A stretch of DNA of 64,000 bases. Origin: Yeosuana aromativorans (lineage in GTDB: Bacteria; Bacteroidota; Bacteroidia; Flavobacteriales; Flavobacteriaceae). The stretch lies in NCBI RefSeq assembly GCF_014646655.1, contig NZ_BMNR01000002.1, positions 647,942 through 711,941 on the forward strand. The letters are read 5' to 3'. The translations under genes were made by a program, and so were the position numbers. How positions within the stretch are numbered: the stretch's first letter is position 1; every line of letters begins with the position of its first letter. Shown here in pieces: positions 63,200 to 64,000 of the stretch. Under the pieces are notes generated by a model. That model was not told the origin of the DNA. It did not search any database and saw only the letters and a list, made by a program, of their open reading frames with translations.

Positions 63200-63781
63200 A
63201 TGAAAAGCTTATCAATTTTTGCAACTGCAGCGCTATTGTGTCTTACAGTAGCCTGTAAAAATGGTAAAAAAGAAACAAAACAAATGACTGAAGAACCTTC
63301 TATGGAAAAAGAAACCATGAATTCTGAAATTGAAGTCATTAAAGTTGCCTTAGAGCCAAAAAGCGACAGTCATGTTACTGGTAACATTACGTTTACTCAA
63401 GAAAATGGATCGGTAACCATGGTTGCCAATATGGAAGGATTGACTGAAGGCACACATGCCATTCATATCCATGAAAAATCAGATTGCTCAGCTCCTGATG
63501 GAACATCAGCTGGTGGTCACTGGAACCCAACCAACCAACCACATGGCAAATGGGGTGCGCCTGAAGGATACCATAAAGGTGATATAGGAAACTTTACCGC
63601 TGGTGCAGATGGCAAAGGTTCTATAACTTTCACGACTGACCAATGGTGCATTGGTTGTGGAGACCCCAATAAAGACATCCTAGGAAAAGGCGTTATTGTT
63701 CATGAGGGCGCTGACGATTACACATCACAACCCTCTGGTGCCGCCGGAAGCAGAGTAAGTTGCGCTGGCATTATCAAATAA
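63200..63781 (+). CDS. Cu/Zn superoxide dismutase lipoprotein
   Basis: A 193-residue periplasmic or outer-membrane SOD. A signal with lipobox (LLCLTVAC, Cys at residue 19) means it is lipid-anchored. The metal ligands are visible: HAIHIHEKSDCSAPDG (copper histidines), AGGHWNPTNQPHGKWGAPEGYHKGDIGNF (bridging and zinc ligands) and VIVHEGADDYTSQPSG. The disulfide cysteines are Cys95-range (DCSA) and RVSCAG at the end. An extra CIGCG between them is unusual. Divergent from hemN; the Fnr-like box lies between but its spacing fits hemN, not this gene. Confidence 0.93.
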   Translation: MKSLSIFATAALLCLTVACKNGKKETKQMTEEPSMEKETMNSEIEVIKVALEPKSDSHVTGNITFTQENGSVTMVANMEGLTEGTHAIHIHEKSDCSAPDGTSAGGHWNPTNQPHGKWGAPEGYHKGDIGNFTAGADGKGSITFTTDQWCIGCGDPNKDILGKGVIVHEGADDYTSQPSGAAGSRVSCAGIIK

Positions 63782-63800
63782 AAGAACAAACACACAGTTT

Positions 63801-63830
63801 AAAAGCTACTTTATATAAAGTAGCTTTTTT
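63801..63830 (+). terminator. Terminator after the superoxide dismutase gene
   Basis: AAAAGCTACTTTA and its exact complement with a 2-nt centre, ending in a T run. Confidence 0.88.
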
Positions 63831-63869
63831 GTTTTTAATTTATTACTTTCGAAAACACAAACACATTGC

Positions 63870-64000
63870 ATGCATTTAGATTTACTAGTTGAAAAATTCC
63901 AACAACAAGACGTCAAAGCTTTTGAATCATTGTATAATATGTACAGTAAGAGCATGCACGGCGTGATATACAATATTGTTAGGGATTACGATTTAGCAGA
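63870..64000 (+). CDS. RNA polymerase sigma factor (ECF), N-terminal fragment at window edge
   Basis: The first 43 residues of a protein that runs off the right edge. The sequence MHLDLLVEKFQQQDVKAFESLYNMYSKSMHGVIYNIVRDYDLA fits sigma70 region 2.1-2.2 of an ECF factor (FxxLYxxYxxxM...IVxDxxLAED). The ATG at 63870 has no clear promoter within the 90 bases after the sod gene. What it controls cannot be seen here. Confidence 0.75.
   Translation, partial: MHLDLLVEKFQQQDVKAFESLYNMYSKSMHGVIYNIVRDYDLA

Noticed and set aside
1-64000. CRISPR arrays, prophage, insertion sequences, tRNA and rRNA genes
   Set aside because: I saw no regularly spaced repeats, transposase or integrase genes, or tRNA-like cloverleaf sequences; all long frames match chromosomal families or conserved hypotheticals.

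Overview
The window is one contiguous stretch of an AT-rich chromosome from a member of the Bacteroidota, most probably the family Flavobacteriaceae; the genus cannot be settled from sequence alone. Supporting signs are flavobacterial -7 promoter elements (TAnnTTTG) upstream of many genes, a type IX secretion sorting domain on the endonuclease I protein, a fused CcoN-CcoO cbb3 oxidase subunit, a zinc-free L31 protein, DUF4199, and short Spy/CpxP-like and anti-sigma-like proteins next to ECF sigma factors. I saw no tRNA, rRNA, insertion sequence, prophage or CRISPR array. Nearly everything looks like core chromosome.

Layout. 1-4.9 kb: 5' part of carB, rpmH, a TPR-like membrane protein, a lytic transglycosylase with an alpha/beta hydrolase, and a small GNAT-like protein. 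4.9-11.3 kb: mtaB, an orphan peptide-binding lipoprotein, a YhhN-like membrane protein, a PD40 protein, a GlmU-like transferase and rpmE2. 11.4-16.6 kb: DUF4199, glycosyltransferase 2, phosphohexomutase and an MsbA-like exporter. 16.9-18.5 kb: an ECF sigma operon. 18.5-29.5 kb: a BNR lipoprotein, an RsmB-like methyltransferase, endonuclease I, fructosamine kinase, purL and ppdK. 29.7-38.1 kb: acyl-CoA synthetase, a small membrane protein, then a MarR-controlled beta-oxidation operon. 38.1-44.4 kb: two secreted metallopeptidases, a TonB-plug protein without a barrel and a YdeI-like protein. 44.4-47.8 kb: a two-gene sucrose-type operon in which a sucrose-phosphatase domain is fused to an invertase/glucosidase-like domain. 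48-50.6 kb: a MoxR-type ATPase with a VWA partner. 50.7-63.1 kb: an Fnr-family regulator, divergent from the complete cbb3 oxidase operon (ccoI, S, NO, Q, P, G, H, SafE-like), then OsmC, UspA and hemN. 63.2 kb to the end: Cu/Zn superoxide dismutase and the start of another sigma factor.

The most interesting signal is regulatory. Four 14-bp palindromes of the form ATGAY-N4-RTCAT lie upstream of ccoI, ccoS-NO, hemN and ppdK. In all four the palindrome centre is exactly 33 nt from the centre of a TAnnTTTG-type -7 element, which places it near -41 as in class II Fnr activation. The Fnr-like gene sits beside one of these sites, with its own -7 element 44 nt away, one helical turn further. This suggests a local low-oxygen regulon joining the high-affinity oxidase, its copper and assembly factors, oxygen-independent haem synthesis, a universal stress protein and pyruvate phosphate dikinase. 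A second predicted circuit is a MarR-type palindrome directly in front of the beta-oxidation operon.
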